From NCBI RefSeq assembly GCF_010183535.1, contig NC_071332.1, forward strand, positions 15,562,001 to 15,626,000: a stretch of 64,000 bases of DNA. Reading direction: 5' to 3'. The notes beneath the pieces were generated by a model. That model had not been told where the DNA came from, ran no database searches, and was given only the letters and a program-made list of their open reading frames with translations. Positions within the stretch are counted from its first letter, which is position 1. Every line of letters begins with the position of its first letter. A program made the translations under genes and the position numbers. Source of the stretch: Caenorhabditis remanei (Eukaryota; Nematoda; Chromadorea; Rhabditida; Rhabditidae). Below are positions 11,088-22,950 of this stretch, piece by piece.

Positions 11088-14000
11088 TTCCCGGGGGGAG
11101 GGTGCCAGCGGTCTCCCGACTGTCAGCGTGATGAACGTAATTGATCGGAAGCTCTTTGGCTTTTCGAGAAAGATATGTTCTAACTCTGCCCGCTGGCAAC
11201 TCCGAAATATCGTCATCCGCGGCTTCAGCCGGTAAGACTCTTTGTGGATCTTGAAAAGTATCCGCGGTTCCCAATCTCTTTTCAATGATTTCAAAATCGT
11301 CATCTGTATCACCAGACACTACATTATTCTCAAGATGATCGGTGTTTAGGTTCAGTGGTAAATTTATAATATTTGATTCATTTATTTTATGATCGGGGTT
11401 TTTGTTTTCACATTCAGCAATGTTTGGTAAGTCTTTGGACGGGAATAGCTCTGGGGCGTATTTCATGTTTGGATCGAACAGAACCGCGGGTGCTGGTAGC
11501 TCTCTTGGACTAGAGTCCTGTGTGTCTTCTGTCTCTTCCTCTGTTGCAATATTAGGGCGGTTCAGTGGATTTAATTCAAGAGGAATCAGCTGAGAGACTG
11601 CACGAGAGTATAATTTGCCTCTGCACTTTACAATCGCGGATCGAATCTGTCCGTCGCGTTTTGATCTTTCGACATGAACGATTAGTCCCAATGGCCATTT
11701 GTGCCGTTTTAGAAGTTTGGTAACAATAATCACCAATTGTCCAACCGCGGGTCGTAATAACGAAGAGCGTTTTTTGGTGTGCATGTTCTCTCTGAGATGG
11801 AGTAGGTATCCATTGGACCAAGTCTCCCAGAGTCTGTCAGTGGCTGCTTCCATTTTGTCGATATGAGCTCGTACAGTAGCTTCTGTGCTCCTTGGGAGCG
11901 CATCTGACTTGTCTGAGTCTGCTGGAATTTCAGTCATGACGCCTGGGGCTATAAAGTCCATGGGTCTGAGAGCAATCATGTCACGTGGACTTCTTGAGTG
12001 TGGAATTAGTGGTCTATTGTTAACCATAGCTTGTGCACCTGATACAATGTATTGGAGATCGTAGAAGTCATAAGTTCGTATTCCGCACTCTTTTATTAGC
12101 TGGTGTTTGACAAGTTTCACGATTCTTTCGTAGATTCCTCCCTGCCATGGGGCAAGGGGTGTGATGTACTTGAAATCGATAGCTTCGGTGGCTAGGAATG
12201 AGACGAGGGAATGACTGTATACTGAATCTTCGATGTCTTTATTGATCATGGAACCGCCTAATTTGAATGTGGAAGCATTGTCTGAGAAGATGACCTTGGG
12301 TACACCAATTTCTCTGAAAATCATTTTCAGGGTGAGGATGTATCTTGTGATGTTCCATCTGGAACAACTCTCAGCACTGCTCCACGTGTTATCAAGCAGG
12401 TGTAGACCAAGACATATGCCTTTTTATTGGTTTGACCATCGTCACCGCGGTACATGATTGGACCAAGGTAGTCTAAGCCGACTTTCGAGAATGGTTTGGA
12501 CGGAGTGGTCCGGCATAGTGGGAGATCTTTGGTGTATGGATAATCGAATGGAAAGTTGTTTACTTTCTGGCATTTGACACAACCGCGGATCACGTTCTTT
12601 AGAATGCCTCCCAATTTCGGGATCCAATATCTCGTTTTTATGGCTGAAGTTGTATAGACTTCTGGCATGTGTCCATTGATTTCATGTGTTTCGCGAGCGA
12701 TGAGTTTCGCCAATGGATGCCGCGGGTGGATGAGAATTGGCTCACTGGCTTCCTGTGGAAGTACTGGAGATGTAATTCTTCTGTGTACCCGACGAACTCC
12801 ATAAGTATCAGTGAAGTGCTCGATATCGGACGGGAATGAGTAGTCTAGATAATCACAGTCTTTGTAGTGTTCGGTGATTATGAGCAATCTGGCGACTTTC
12901 GCTTGATGTAGCGGACAGTCAGAACTTGAGAACTGAGTCATTACTGGACTTTCCCAAGACTTGTTTTTGATTGTGCTGAATGTTTTTAATATTAGTACAA
13001 CAATTTTTGTCAATTTTTGAAGAGAGTTTGTTACTGTATATGGGATGAAAGATCCGGGTCTCGTCGTTTGGCTGTTTAGAATCATGACTGTGTCGTCTGT
13101 CTTCTGTTCAACCGCGGATCGCTGGACATTCTCGGCTGGTTTGGCTACTTTTTTCTCCATGAGTGGTTTCCTTTTCTTTTTGGTGTCCGGATCGAGGATC
13201 TCGGAGTACACCAGTTCTCGGAACTCAGCTGGACAGGTAACTTTTCCTGCAATCATACATGGCCATGTTGATGGATCAGCTTTCAGGAAGCTTGGGCCTT
13301 CGAACCACATTTTACTGTTCTGTACTTCTCTGGTACTCATTCCGCGGGTTGCGTAGTCAGCTGGGTTTTGCTTGGTGGGACAATGATGGATGGTAGTGGG
13401 AATTCCACACTCTTCCATCTTTTTCATATTGTCATTGATCGTCGTTTTCCGATTAGCCACCCATTGCCGGGGGTTATTTTCAGAAAGAACCCAGTAAATA
13501 CTGCAGGAAGAGTCGGTGAACAGTTTGATAGAATTGATAGTGATTCTTAGCTCTGCGACGATGGCACACGCAAGATTTGAGGCTAGTTGGATTGCAAGTA
13601 GCTCGAGTTTTGGAATGGTCCAGCTCTCGTGTTTAGATGGACGGATTTTGTTCTTACTGGTAAGCAGAGTTACAACTGGTGTTTCACCTTTCACGATGTA
13701 GCAAGCATAGCAACATGCCGCATACATATCCTGGGACGCATCGCTGAACATTAGCAGATGGACTTCGGAATAATTGTAATTTGGCGTGAGTTGTCTCGCG
13801 ACTGTGAGTTCTCTATCAATGAAGATGTTCCGCAGGGCTCTCCAATCTGGAAGTAACTCCTTTGGAATTCGATCTTTCCAGTTGACACTCTTGCCATTTT
13901 CCCATATTCTTTGCATGAGCCTTTTGAAAGGGACCATGATAGGTGACACAAGTCCAAGGGGATCAAAGGTCTCAGCAAGTTTGGAAGCAACATCTCTTTT

Positions 14001-16019
14001 TGTGGGGTGGTCAATATCCAACACAGCAATTTTTACTGTGAGAGTGTCTTCTGTAGAATTCCATTTGTAACCTAGCAGTTTGATAGTGGTGGCTTGAGCT
14101 TTTTCTGATTCTGGAAGTGATTCCATGGTATCTGGATCATTTACGATGTATTCCCGCAGGTTCATATCCATTCTTTTGAAAATGAATTTTGTACCTTTGA
14201 TTTTCGTAGCAATCTCAGATCTGTCATTTGTGCAGAATAAAGCATTGTCGACGTACAAGTTGTCTTTGATTTCCTCATTCAATTCATGGGGATTTATGTC
14301 TAGATTATAGGTAATGTACGCCGCAAGCAAGAATGGGCTGCTGGACATTCCAAATGGGATTCGACGGAATCTATACACTTCGATATTTTCCGCGGATACT
14401 GGAGCTGTAATGTCTTTAAGCCATAGGAACATTGTGACATTTCTGAATTCAGGTTGCAGGCGCACCTGGTGAAATGCTTTCTCGATGTCAGCAACAATGA
14501 TGAACCGCGGGCATCTCATCCTTATCAGGATTCCGAAGATTGGGGTAATCATGTTGGTTCCGGCGTGGAGACAGTCGTTTAGCGAGAGTTCGCCTCTGGC
14601 ATGACTGGATGCGTCGAGGACGATTCTCAGCTTTGTTGTGAGTGAGTCTTCTTTCACCACTCCTCGGTGGGGAATAGTGTATTTGGGACCCTTAGCTTTC
14701 AGCATTTCCGCGGTTACTTTCTCAATGAAGCCGGCGGATTCTTGACCAGAAATGATGGTATCGTATTTTGAGAGTAGGTCTACGCCTTTTTTCAGAGTTA
14801 TGACCAAGCTGACTAATCTCTTGAAGCACACGTTGTAATTATCAGCTAGACGTGACTCGTTGCCATTGTATGGAAGAGCAACTTCTGGTTTGCCTTCCTC
14901 GTTGAATTTGACAGTATCGAAGAACTCCTGTAGGAGATCCAGTGTGGATTTTTTGAATTTGTCAAAAACGGAAGGATTTTCAATGCCCAGGTTTTCTAAC
15001 CTGTACATCTCGGCAATTTGGAGAGTCAGTTTCGTCATAGCGTCTTCTGGTTCAGAGCTACTCAACAGAGTGTTGGCTACATTCATAGCGATTTGGTATT
15101 CATCTGACAACGGTGGATCAACTGCTCTGTTCCATAAGGCTAGCTTTGGTATCGGATGCACAATGTTTCCGATTATAGTTCTTTCCAACGCTCTGCCAGA
15201 GGGAAGTATATATTTGCAATAGTTGGGTTGTGCTGTGATGTACGACAGTATGTCGTTACCGATGATCATATGAATATTGTGGACGTTATAATCGCCGCTA
15301 TTGATAGCTGCACTCATGTCAATGTTCTGTCTTTGTAAGAACCTTGCATCTTCATGAGATAGTATTGGAGCTCGATACTGAGTTTTTGGTAGCGTGGGTG
15401 ATCCTACAATCATAATTGATAGATCGTGTTTGGATTCTTGTAACATAATTTGTAATGCGTAAATATTTGAGTTTGCGAATGTGGTGGATCCGAATCCTTG
15501 GACTGACAGTCTAGTTCGTTTCAAGACCGGTAGCTGGTAATTTTTAGCTGTTGCTTCTAGAATGAGTGACAACGAAGCGCCTGAGTCGACTAGGCAGAGG
15601 AGAGGCTGTTCGTCTGGTGTTTCCAGGTAAAGGAAAGTGAGACGTGTTGTATCATTCGGAGCAAATGCCGAGTGGACATGATGTTCTGATCTTTTGAGAA
15701 ACTGAGTGAACAGCTGTAAGGCCAATTTTTCTGGATCACCTTTTTCGGCGTAATTAGTTTTAACAAGATTTTTGAAATAGGAAATTGTTTTGGGATTTGC
15801 AACGGATTGAACCGCGGATCGAGGGCATTTACCTTCTGCAACCGCGGGTTGAGAACTATGATTTTGGGAGACAATATCAGTAGAACAAGGAACGGAAGTA
15901 ATAGAGCAAATGTTAGTGATAGATGCTGTTGGCAAGTCAGCGTTTGACACAGAGTTCGGTACTTTTGACTCTGTGTCTGCCGAAATGCCTTTACTTCGAT
16001 TTGTTGGTGTGTGGGGCAC
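10981..16019 (-). CDS. pol: BEL/Pao Pol polyprotein (protease, RT, RNase H, integrase), frame broken
   Basis: Two adjoining open frames. 16019-12327 has no ATG at its start, so it is expected to be made by +1 frameshifting from gag. It carries the aspartic protease (LVDSGAS, about residue 145), reverse transcriptase (DIEKAFHQVRL, FGMSSSP, YVDN in the catalytic position), RNase H (FSDAS, KLELLA, FTDSS) and the start of integrase: HHCC finger ending CVKCQ, first catalytic Asp in VGLDYLGP. The frame then stops at 12327. 12324-10981 continues integrase in another frame (IFSDNAS with the second Asp, PWQGGIYERIV with the Glu), then the post-integrase domain seen in BEL/Pao Pol and a 190-residue acidic tail ending in the LTR. 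The break falls between the first and second catalytic acids. It is either a mutation in this copy, an assembly error or, less likely, recoding. Confidence 0.9.
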
Positions 16020-18828
16020 GAAAAAACGTGGCCACTTCTGGAGCGTCCTTTGGGTAGTTCTTCATGTCTCTATAGAACTCTTTCTGTGGGCAGCCGCCGA
16101 GGTGGTGTGCTCCGTTGCAATATCCACAACGGTAGGTGGAACCGCAAGCTGTGATGTCATGTTTTCGAGTACAGATTGCGCACAATCCTTTCGTCTTGCA
16201 CATGTCTCGGAATGCTTTGCTTGTAAGGGTGCATCGGATCTCGTGGTGATCTCCGCGGCATACCTTGCATTTGGTTTCTTCCTTTTCGTGGAAAGGGAAT
16301 GTGCGGTAGATGACTCTGAGATTGACACCTTTTGGTCCTAGAGCGTAGATACCCTCCAATTTAGCTTTTGTAATCGGGTCGATGTATTCCGATTCGAGCA
16401 GTTTTGGATCGTATACTGGCTTGCGGGTACCACTTGGGTTATTTCCTTTGGACTGAACCGCGGATTTTTGTCTGCTCGGTGTTGCGTTTGCAAAGTTGAC
16501 AGTAGCGTAAGATCCCGTCAGCTCATTGGCTGGGGGACTGCGTTGACTGACATACGTTTGTTCCATTGCCATCGTCTCAATATCTCGACTGATTCTGTCT
16601 AGAATAAGATCGTGGGTTAGACCTTCTCCCATCTTGACAGTATATTTGGCAAGGCTTTTTTGCATGTTCTCGGGGAGTTTGCACGCAATCGCCCACATAG
16701 TCATGTGATCATCCGCGGGTACTCCTTTGTCCTTTAGCTGTTGTAGGACGTTGGTAAGAGAGGCCGCGTCTAGCCGCATGGCTTCTGGGTCGGTTTGATG
16801 GAATGGTAAACTTTGCAGTTTTCTGAGCAGATTGTGTTTATTATTCACTTTTCCATAGACTTTATTCAGTGCTGAGAATGTCATCATAATGGCGACTGAG
16901 GGGTCTCTGGCGTGTGAGACGCATTTTGCAGCTGGACCGGTAATGTGGTTCATCAGCACTGCGTGTTTTGCTTCCGGGTTCAGATCCGTGTCCTCAAGGA
17001 CGAATTTTGTGAACAATGTTTGGAAATGATCCAAGTCATTCGATCCATCGAACTTTTGCAGAAGTTTTAGTCTGACTTCCAGCTTCAGACCTCTGTTACG
17101 AGGTATCGGCGTTGGGCTGCGTGATCGGATTCGGTGGGTCGGCGCGTTACGAGGTGGTGTCGGCTGGATTGATTCGTCTTCCGAGTCGGAAGGATCACCG
17201 CGTTCGTATCTGCGCGCATAACTTGAGTCCGAACGGGCTGGACTTCTGGCCCGAGATCTTCTGCTAGTTGCTCTGGATCTTAAGGACTCAGCTCTTTCAT
17301 GTATTTGTGCACCGAGTCTCTGTTCCATATCTTGGACCATGTGGGTTGTTTGCTGTAGAATGTTTCTCTCTGTTGCTCTTTGGTTTTGGGCAATGTTTGA
17401 GAGGACATTCATTAGGTCGTTTAGAACAGGATTGCGGGTGCTTTGTAGTGATTCCGCGGTTCTCGGCTCAATGTTCTGTTGATAGATCTGATGTGCTGTG
17501 CGCAGGATCGGAGTCTCCTGTACATATTCCTCTTGAGGAACAATAATTGCCGCTGGATTGCTTTGGCTTTGAGCTGGGGACGGTACAACTCTGTTGTCAG
17601 TCACCGGTTCGAAAGACTCTACCACCGGATCAGCAATTGTTCTTACGGTTGGCGGCTCGAACGGTGGCAACGGCGAGCTGGTGGTAATGACACCCGCGGA
17701 TTCCTGGTTAGCATTCTCTTGTGCTTGTCTTGTCTCAACGTGTTGATTGAGCCGCGATATCCAGTTATCCTCTTTGGCTTGAGCCTTCGCTAGTTCAGCT
17801 GCAAGAGATTCTCGGTATTGGAGATCTTGCATGTTGGCAGCATATCTTCTCTTTTCTTCTTCATATTGAGCACGAATGTGCTGAGCGTTCTCCTCTTTCA
17901 ACCGGCGGTTTTCAGCTAATAGTCTTTGCTGAATTTCTCGTGTACGATCTGGAAACGCACTGTCGGAATACATCATGGATAGTTCACGGTCTTGAGACGA
18001 GGTGATAGGATGTGAACTGGAAGCGGACTCGTCTCTAGAGTCTAGAGAGTGAGGCAGCTCATCACCCAGATGGATTGTCTCTAGGCTGTGATTTGCTTCG
18101 TAGATGTAGTTTTCCATTTCAGTAATCGCTTCACAAGATTGTGGATCTTGGGGCTGGTTAGGTGGTTGGAGGCTACTCAGTGGTGTTCCAAAAGCCGTTA
18201 GGATTTGCTCCATTTCGGCGATTTGAGCAGTGAGTTGTTTATGCAACCCGTCTGCTCCGCTTCTGCGGAGTGCGTCCGTGACGTCTCGGAGAAGGGTTTC
18301 CCTGTCCGGTAACTTTTTGATCGCGGGCTTTTGGAACTGGTCATAGATGAATGCGTCGAAACCATCAATTCTCGCCATCACTGTCTTCATGTTGATGACA
18401 AGGGATGTGGCTGCTTGAATGGTCTCTTGACTAATATCATCGGGGTATTTGTTGTTGGGATCTTGGAGAAATTGAACCGCGGCTTCAGCTTCCGTATTGA
18501 GAGCTTTCGCTTTGGTCACAGTTTTCGTGATCGCCGTTTTGGTCGGACCGACAATCGAGGTCATTACGGACTTCGGTTGCGATTTCGACCGGATTTTGCC
18601 GCGGGTCTGCTCTCTTTCAACTGGAAGAGAGCGCTCTTTGCGCGTCAAGGGAGATCTAGAAGTACGGCGGCTAAGACGGCTTAGCATCCTTGGAGATTTG
18701 TCAGAGACAAGGGAGTTCAGATAACTGTAAGAAAAAATAATGTTGATGAGAATGAGGGGTGTTAGCCTCGGTGGTGGAGCGACTTGAGATGATGGAAGTC
18801 GCGAGTTAGGACTTGACTTATCTATCAT
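15991..18828 (-). CDS. gag: BEL/Pao Gag polyprotein
   Basis: 945 residues. The N-terminal half is disordered and Arg/Ser/Gln-rich, with a coiled coil around RLKEENAQHIRAQYEEEK. Residues about 595-760 form the helical DUF1759-like capsid region (LLQKFDGSNDLDHF, KVYGKVNNKHNLLRKL). Residues about 860-920 hold three C-x2-C-x3-H-x4-C knuckles. Gag forms the particle and packages RNA. A strong acceptor-like stretch (TTTTTTCTTACAG) lies inside the frame near 18725, so a spliced mRNA could start Gag from a later ATG. The end overlaps the pol frame by 29 bases, and pol is +1 relative to gag. Confidence 0.92.
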   Translation of the reverse strand: MIDKSSPNSRLPSSQVAPPPRLTPLILINIIFSYSYLNSLVSDKSPRMLSRLSRRTSRSPLTRKERSLPVEREQTRGKIRSKSQPKSVMTSIVGPTKTAITKTVTKAKALNTEAEAAVQFLQDPNNKYPDDISQETIQAATSLVINMKTVMARIDGFDAFIYDQFQKPAIKKLPDRETLLRDVTDALRRSGADGLHKQLTAQIAEMEQILTAFGTPLSSLQPPNQPQDPQSCEAITEMENYIYEANHSLETIHLGDELPHSLDSRDESASSSHPITSSQDRELSMMYSDSAFPDRTREIQQRLLAENRRLKEENAQHIRAQYEEEKRRYAANMQDLQYRESLAAELAKAQAKEDNWISRLNQHVETRQAQENANQESAGVITTSSPLPPFEPPTVRTIADPVVESFEPVTDNRVVPSPAQSQSNPAAIIVPQEEYVQETPILRTAHQIYQQNIEPRTAESLQSTRNPVLNDLMNVLSNIAQNQRATERNILQQTTHMVQDMEQRLGAQIHERAESLRSRATSRRSRARSPARSDSSYARRYERGDPSDSEDESIQPTPPRNAPTHRIRSRSPTPIPRNRGLKLEVRLKLLQKFDGSNDLDHFQTLFTKFVLEDTDLNPEAKHAVLMNHITGPAAKCVSHARDPSVAIMMTFSALNKVYGKVNNKHNLLRKLQSLPFHQTDPEAMRLDAASLTNVLQQLKDKGVPADDHMTMWAIACKLPENMQKSLAKYTVKMGEGLTHDLILDRISRDIETMAMEQTYVSQRSPPANELTGSYATVNFANATPSRQKSAVQSKGNNPSGTRKPVYDPKLLESEYIDPITKAKLEGIYALGPKGVNLRVIYRTFPFHEKEETKCKVCRGDHHEIRCTLTSKAFRDMCKTKGLCAICTRKHDITACGSTYRCGYCNGAHHLGGCPQKEFYRDMKNYPKDAPEVATFFRAPHTNKSK

Positions 18829-18859
18829 GAGTAGCTCTTAGATGGGCCTCCGCGGGTCC

Positions 18860-19812
18860 GTCTTCGGTCATGTTCCGTTCCTTCCCCACTTCGGCTTACA
18901 GGACTGCTTGCACCAAGTCGTGTGCCCACGACCCCACACTAATGGTGTGCCTGTGTGTGTGTCACAGTCTTGATTTCTTTGAGCACTCATGGTATGCGTG
19001 CTTTTCTTTGCCCGTAGACTCGCAGGACCTGACCTACACCTAATCGTGTGCCCACGACTTCACACTAGTGGTGTGCTGTGGGTGAAAATCAGGGTCCATA
19101 CGGCAGGCATCCCTAGCCGTTGGTCTATGTGATCGGGTTCAGAGGGTAGATGGATTTGTGCATCTGGGTTCAGCCGATAGATGAATTTGTGCATCTGTGG
19201 CTTTTCGACCAATAATTTGTGATTGGTCTGGGTTAGTTTTGTTGATTTTATACTCCTCAGTACCTTTTCCACGGGGGAAGAAGGGTGTTAGCTTCTTCCT
19301 GAGTTACATCTAATCATGTGTCCATGATTTCGAAACTGGAAATTTGTGTCACTCGTTCGCACAGAATGTAACTCAAACTGAATAGAGCAGTAATTTGTGA
19401 CTGTTCCGGACCATTGCCCGCTAGATACGATCGCGGGGACTTGGTCGACAAGGGCTTATAAGGGGAGCCCCATTTCTTGTCCCCTTTTCATGTCAACCAC
19501 GCAAAGGTGTGTGACACTAGCGATGCTAGCTTGTCAGCATTGGTCTTTTGCGGTTAGAAACAGCAATTCATCAGCAGTGATTCTGCGTCAGGTAGTTATG
19601 CATTTTTTCACAAGGTCTTTTTTGAAGAAATCTTTATTCCGTGTGTATTTAAGTTTTTGAGAATTTTATTTTGTTTTGTATTTATAGAGCATTAAGACGA
19701 ACACAGTTTATATGAATTCAAATTTATTTTGAAATCAAAAATACACGAGTAGGTCAAGTAGGATTTGTTTGGTTATTTCCGCGGATACAATCAATATTCA
19801 GCCGCGGATCGA
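18860..19812. other. Leader region upstream of gag with diverged tandem units
   Basis: No ORF of note. Units resembling CTAATCGTGTGCCCACGAC followed by CACACTA(A/G)TGGTGTGC recur near 18900-18950, 19035-19080 and (weakly) 19305-19350. The arms CGTGTGCCCACG and CACACTA-TGGTGTG can form hairpins, so this could be a structured RNA element such as a packaging or translation signal (inference). Three CCGCGG sites lie near its edges. Confidence 0.5.
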
Positions 19813-22800
19813 TCACTCTGGGGTGGTGACGCATTCGCATTCCTCTGGTTTGTCTTGATGTGCTTCGATCAATGAGCTCCAGACGATTTGAAGGTATGCT
19901 TTCACCTGGACCACATCTTTGTATGCGAAGAGTCTCAGAGTGGGGGCAACAATGTTGTGTCCGCGGGCCGCCATGACACCTAATTCTTCTCCGCAGTCGA
20001 TAAAACGGACTGCTGGATCGAAGTGGAATTCTTGGCGTAGATAGATGAGGAGCTCCAGGATGGCTCTGAGCATCTCTGCGTATGCCATGATTTTGTATTC
20101 TGGGACATGGTTCTGATCAACTAGCGACGTTCCCGAAAGGTACAGTGTCATCCACTCGATTTGAGTGTGGATTGCACCGATGTCCAAGGGGATGGGGAGT
20201 CTGGATGTTGCTTCCAACTGGGCTAGTGTCCGCGGGTGGTATCTCTCGGTCGGTCGAACTGTTTGTAGCATCTGCTGCTCACGGGCTCTTTGGAGTTCTG
20301 CCGGGAGGTCGATGTCTCTTGGGTAATCGAGCTCGAACCATAGACGTGGCTCTCGAGCGTTGAAGTTGTAGATACGCTCTGTGACTCCGACTTCTCCGGT
20401 TCCAAGGATAAACTCCATCGAGTTGGCTACGTGAGTGTGCGTCCACAGATCGAACGACGGTACGGGAAAGATGTCCGTGCCTGCTCTTCGCTTTTGGATG
20501 ACGTTGGTTTTGTGGCGTTTCTCCAGCTTGACAACCATTATGTCGGTGGTTGACAGCGCTTCTCCAAGACGTATGAGCATGTCCAGGTAGTCTTTGATCA
20601 GCCGCGGATTTTGATAGTGGTATACCTCCATTCTCTCATCTTTCTGAGCTGTGATGATGAATTGGAGTGTTTGGATACGTATTATTTGTGCCGCGGTTCT
20701 CTCAACTGGTGCTAAGCCGACGATCTCTTGGAAAGCTCTGTGCTGGAATGCCGGTCTCATTGGTGTCCCATCAACACGTAGATGCTCGTGACAGTGGAAG
20801 ATTGCGTTCGCTTGGATCTCTCTTTCGAGATTAGCTTCCAGCTGGTCCTGTAGTCAATTTCATATTGATTTATTGGTATTTCGTTGCTATCTACTATACC
20901 TGAGGACTGGCTGATCGCCATGAGTTTTGTGAACTGGGTCTTCCAACCGCGGATTCCCTTGAGTTGCCACGACTTTGAGATTCTGATCCCTGGAATAAGG
21001 AATTTTACTATTTCAAGCTGTAAAATTGTTGAAATATACCTCGTTGTGGGCAGAATTCGAGCTGTGGTGGCTCATGGGTTGAATCATCTGCATGTTGTTG
21101 GCTGGCTGTATTTGAGAAGCCTGAATTTTCATGGTTTTTAGGGGACTTCTGTTAGATTATTTTACCTCAATTAGAGTATTATCCTGAGAATGGGCTTCTT
21201 GTGACTCAATTCCCGCGGGTACACTTGCAAAATTGGTTCTCAGTGGAACTGTACTTCTGCGCTCCATTTCGTTCGACCACGGACCCATTGACGCGTAAGT
21301 CTCTGGGTTGAACATGTTATCAATATTGATTGTCGAGGAACTGGCAGCTTGTGCACTCGAGTTCTGGAATAACTCATTTGTTAAGGTTTTTTAGTTCTTT
21401 TCAAGTTCTTACTGTCGACTGTGACGTAGCTGGAGCGATTTGTGAGCTGGAACACGGTTGGGACCCCGGATCCTCTGTCAGTGGACGAGGAGGTGGTCTT
21501 CTCATGTAGTTGGTTGGGGCTCTGCTCTTCGCTGCACTGGCTTTGGCTTGGTTCGTTGTTCCCGCGGGTACATATGGTGGCACGGTAGGTGGTGCTCTAA
21601 GTCCTGGCGGGTCTGCACGAAGAATCGGTGTCTCAACCAGTGGTTGCTCTCTGCGGATCGCTTGATTCGCATTTGGTACATCCGCGGGTCGATTATTAAC
21701 TGGGCGAGCTCGAGGCTCTGCTGGCAACACTGGATTCTGGTGTTGGAGTCTGACGCCGTTCTGGTTCGCATGTGGAGCCGCGGGTAGTTCGAACTGAAAG
21801 AACATAATGTTTTTCATGTAAGGTTGATTATTTATTGATTTTAGTATTTATCGGTTATACTCACCGTTCTGGCTGAATTTGGATCTTCTCTGATTCTCGT
21901 CACCACTCGAGCAATTTCTTCTAGATACCTTGCTGAATCCTCATCAAAGATGGGAATCATTAGTTGGTTCCAGTTGTCGAATTCTGGTGGACGCAGAGTT
22001 AGAAATTCTCTGATTAGACTGCCTGGTGCTCCGCGGTATTCGGCAAGTCGAGTTCCTGGGAACTCGTTGTTTTCCACTCTGAGTATCTGTAGTCCTCGTC
22101 TTTCTTCACCCGCGGGTACTTCTCTTCTGTACAGAGATATGTATGGGGAGTCGGACGGTAAGCGGTATTGGAGTGGGTTATTTGGTGACGCCAGAAGTCC
22201 GCGGATGTGTCTTAGGTAGTCTCGACGGTGATGGTTAGCTCTGTCACGAAGTTGTTCTGCCGTTAGCTCTCTCAATTCTGGATCCAAACAGATTCCGGAT
22301 GCCAGGGAGTGATCTGGGCTTCTGCATACCAGGCAATTTACTGGCCGACATCCCGTATGCGTTGCCGATCTCGAATTGCACTGCTGACAGTACGAGACCA
22401 GATTGATGGCAAGGAAGCGGAAGCGATCTGGTTCTGGCAGCTTTCCGAATGGGCATTCAAAGATGCCATGGTCGTAAAGTGGCTCGCCCAGTAATTGGCT
22501 CCCACAATAGGGGCATCGCCTGGATTTTCCTCCGCGGGTACATTCGTAGGTTGCTCGAGCGAATTTCAAGGCGAAACTCTTGATTTCCTCCTGGTCGGCC
22601 AGGAACGGCATTCGAGCAACCGTCTGTTCCCAATGATCCGCGGGTGTCGGGCGAGATCCATTCCAGACATAGAGTCTGAGGGACGCTCCATCGAATGGTG
22701 ATTGTGGCAGCCATGGGATCGGCCAGTTTGCTTCCCTGTCCGCGAATTCTTGCACCGTGTCCCAATCGAACGGGGTATCTCTATGAAAGAATTGTTCATA

Positions 22801-22950
22801 TGTGACCTGTTGTTCTTGGATGTCGTTTCGATGTGGTGGACGGTGTCTTGTGGGACTCTGTCTTGGTGGGCCGCGGATTTCTGGTGGTCTGGCTCTCTCT
22901 TCGTCTCTTGACACGTGTGCCAATCGATGATTGGGTTGGTTTTGTGCCAT
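19813..22950 (-). CDS. Retroelement accessory protein 3, large zinc-cluster protein (spliced, about 956 aa)
   Basis: Six exons, 22950-21865, 21793-21413, 21363-21166, 21120-21040, 20989-20900 and 20847-19813, all join in phase 0 with GT/AG borders to give 957 codons. The ATG follows a TGTTCAG acceptor. Around residues 145-230 lie three clusters, C-x2-C-x11-H-x4-C, C-x2-C-x6-H-x2-C and C-x2-C-x4-H-x6-C, the same layout as the Gag zinc region. A Pro/Ala/Arg-rich linker follows, then a Ser/Asn/Gln-rich region, and finally about 345 residues of folded-looking sequence with no recognised family. It lies directly upstream of gag in the same orientation. Its introns are short nematode-type introns, kept inside an element that moves through RNA. 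Function is unknown; a role in particle assembly or RNA handling is only a guess from the zinc clusters. Confidence 0.75.

Noticed and set aside
12327..16019. YVDN instead of YVDD as proof that the reverse transcriptase is dead.
   Set aside because: Variants at this position may be normal in nematode BEL/Pao relatives; without an alignment it is not evidence of inactivation.
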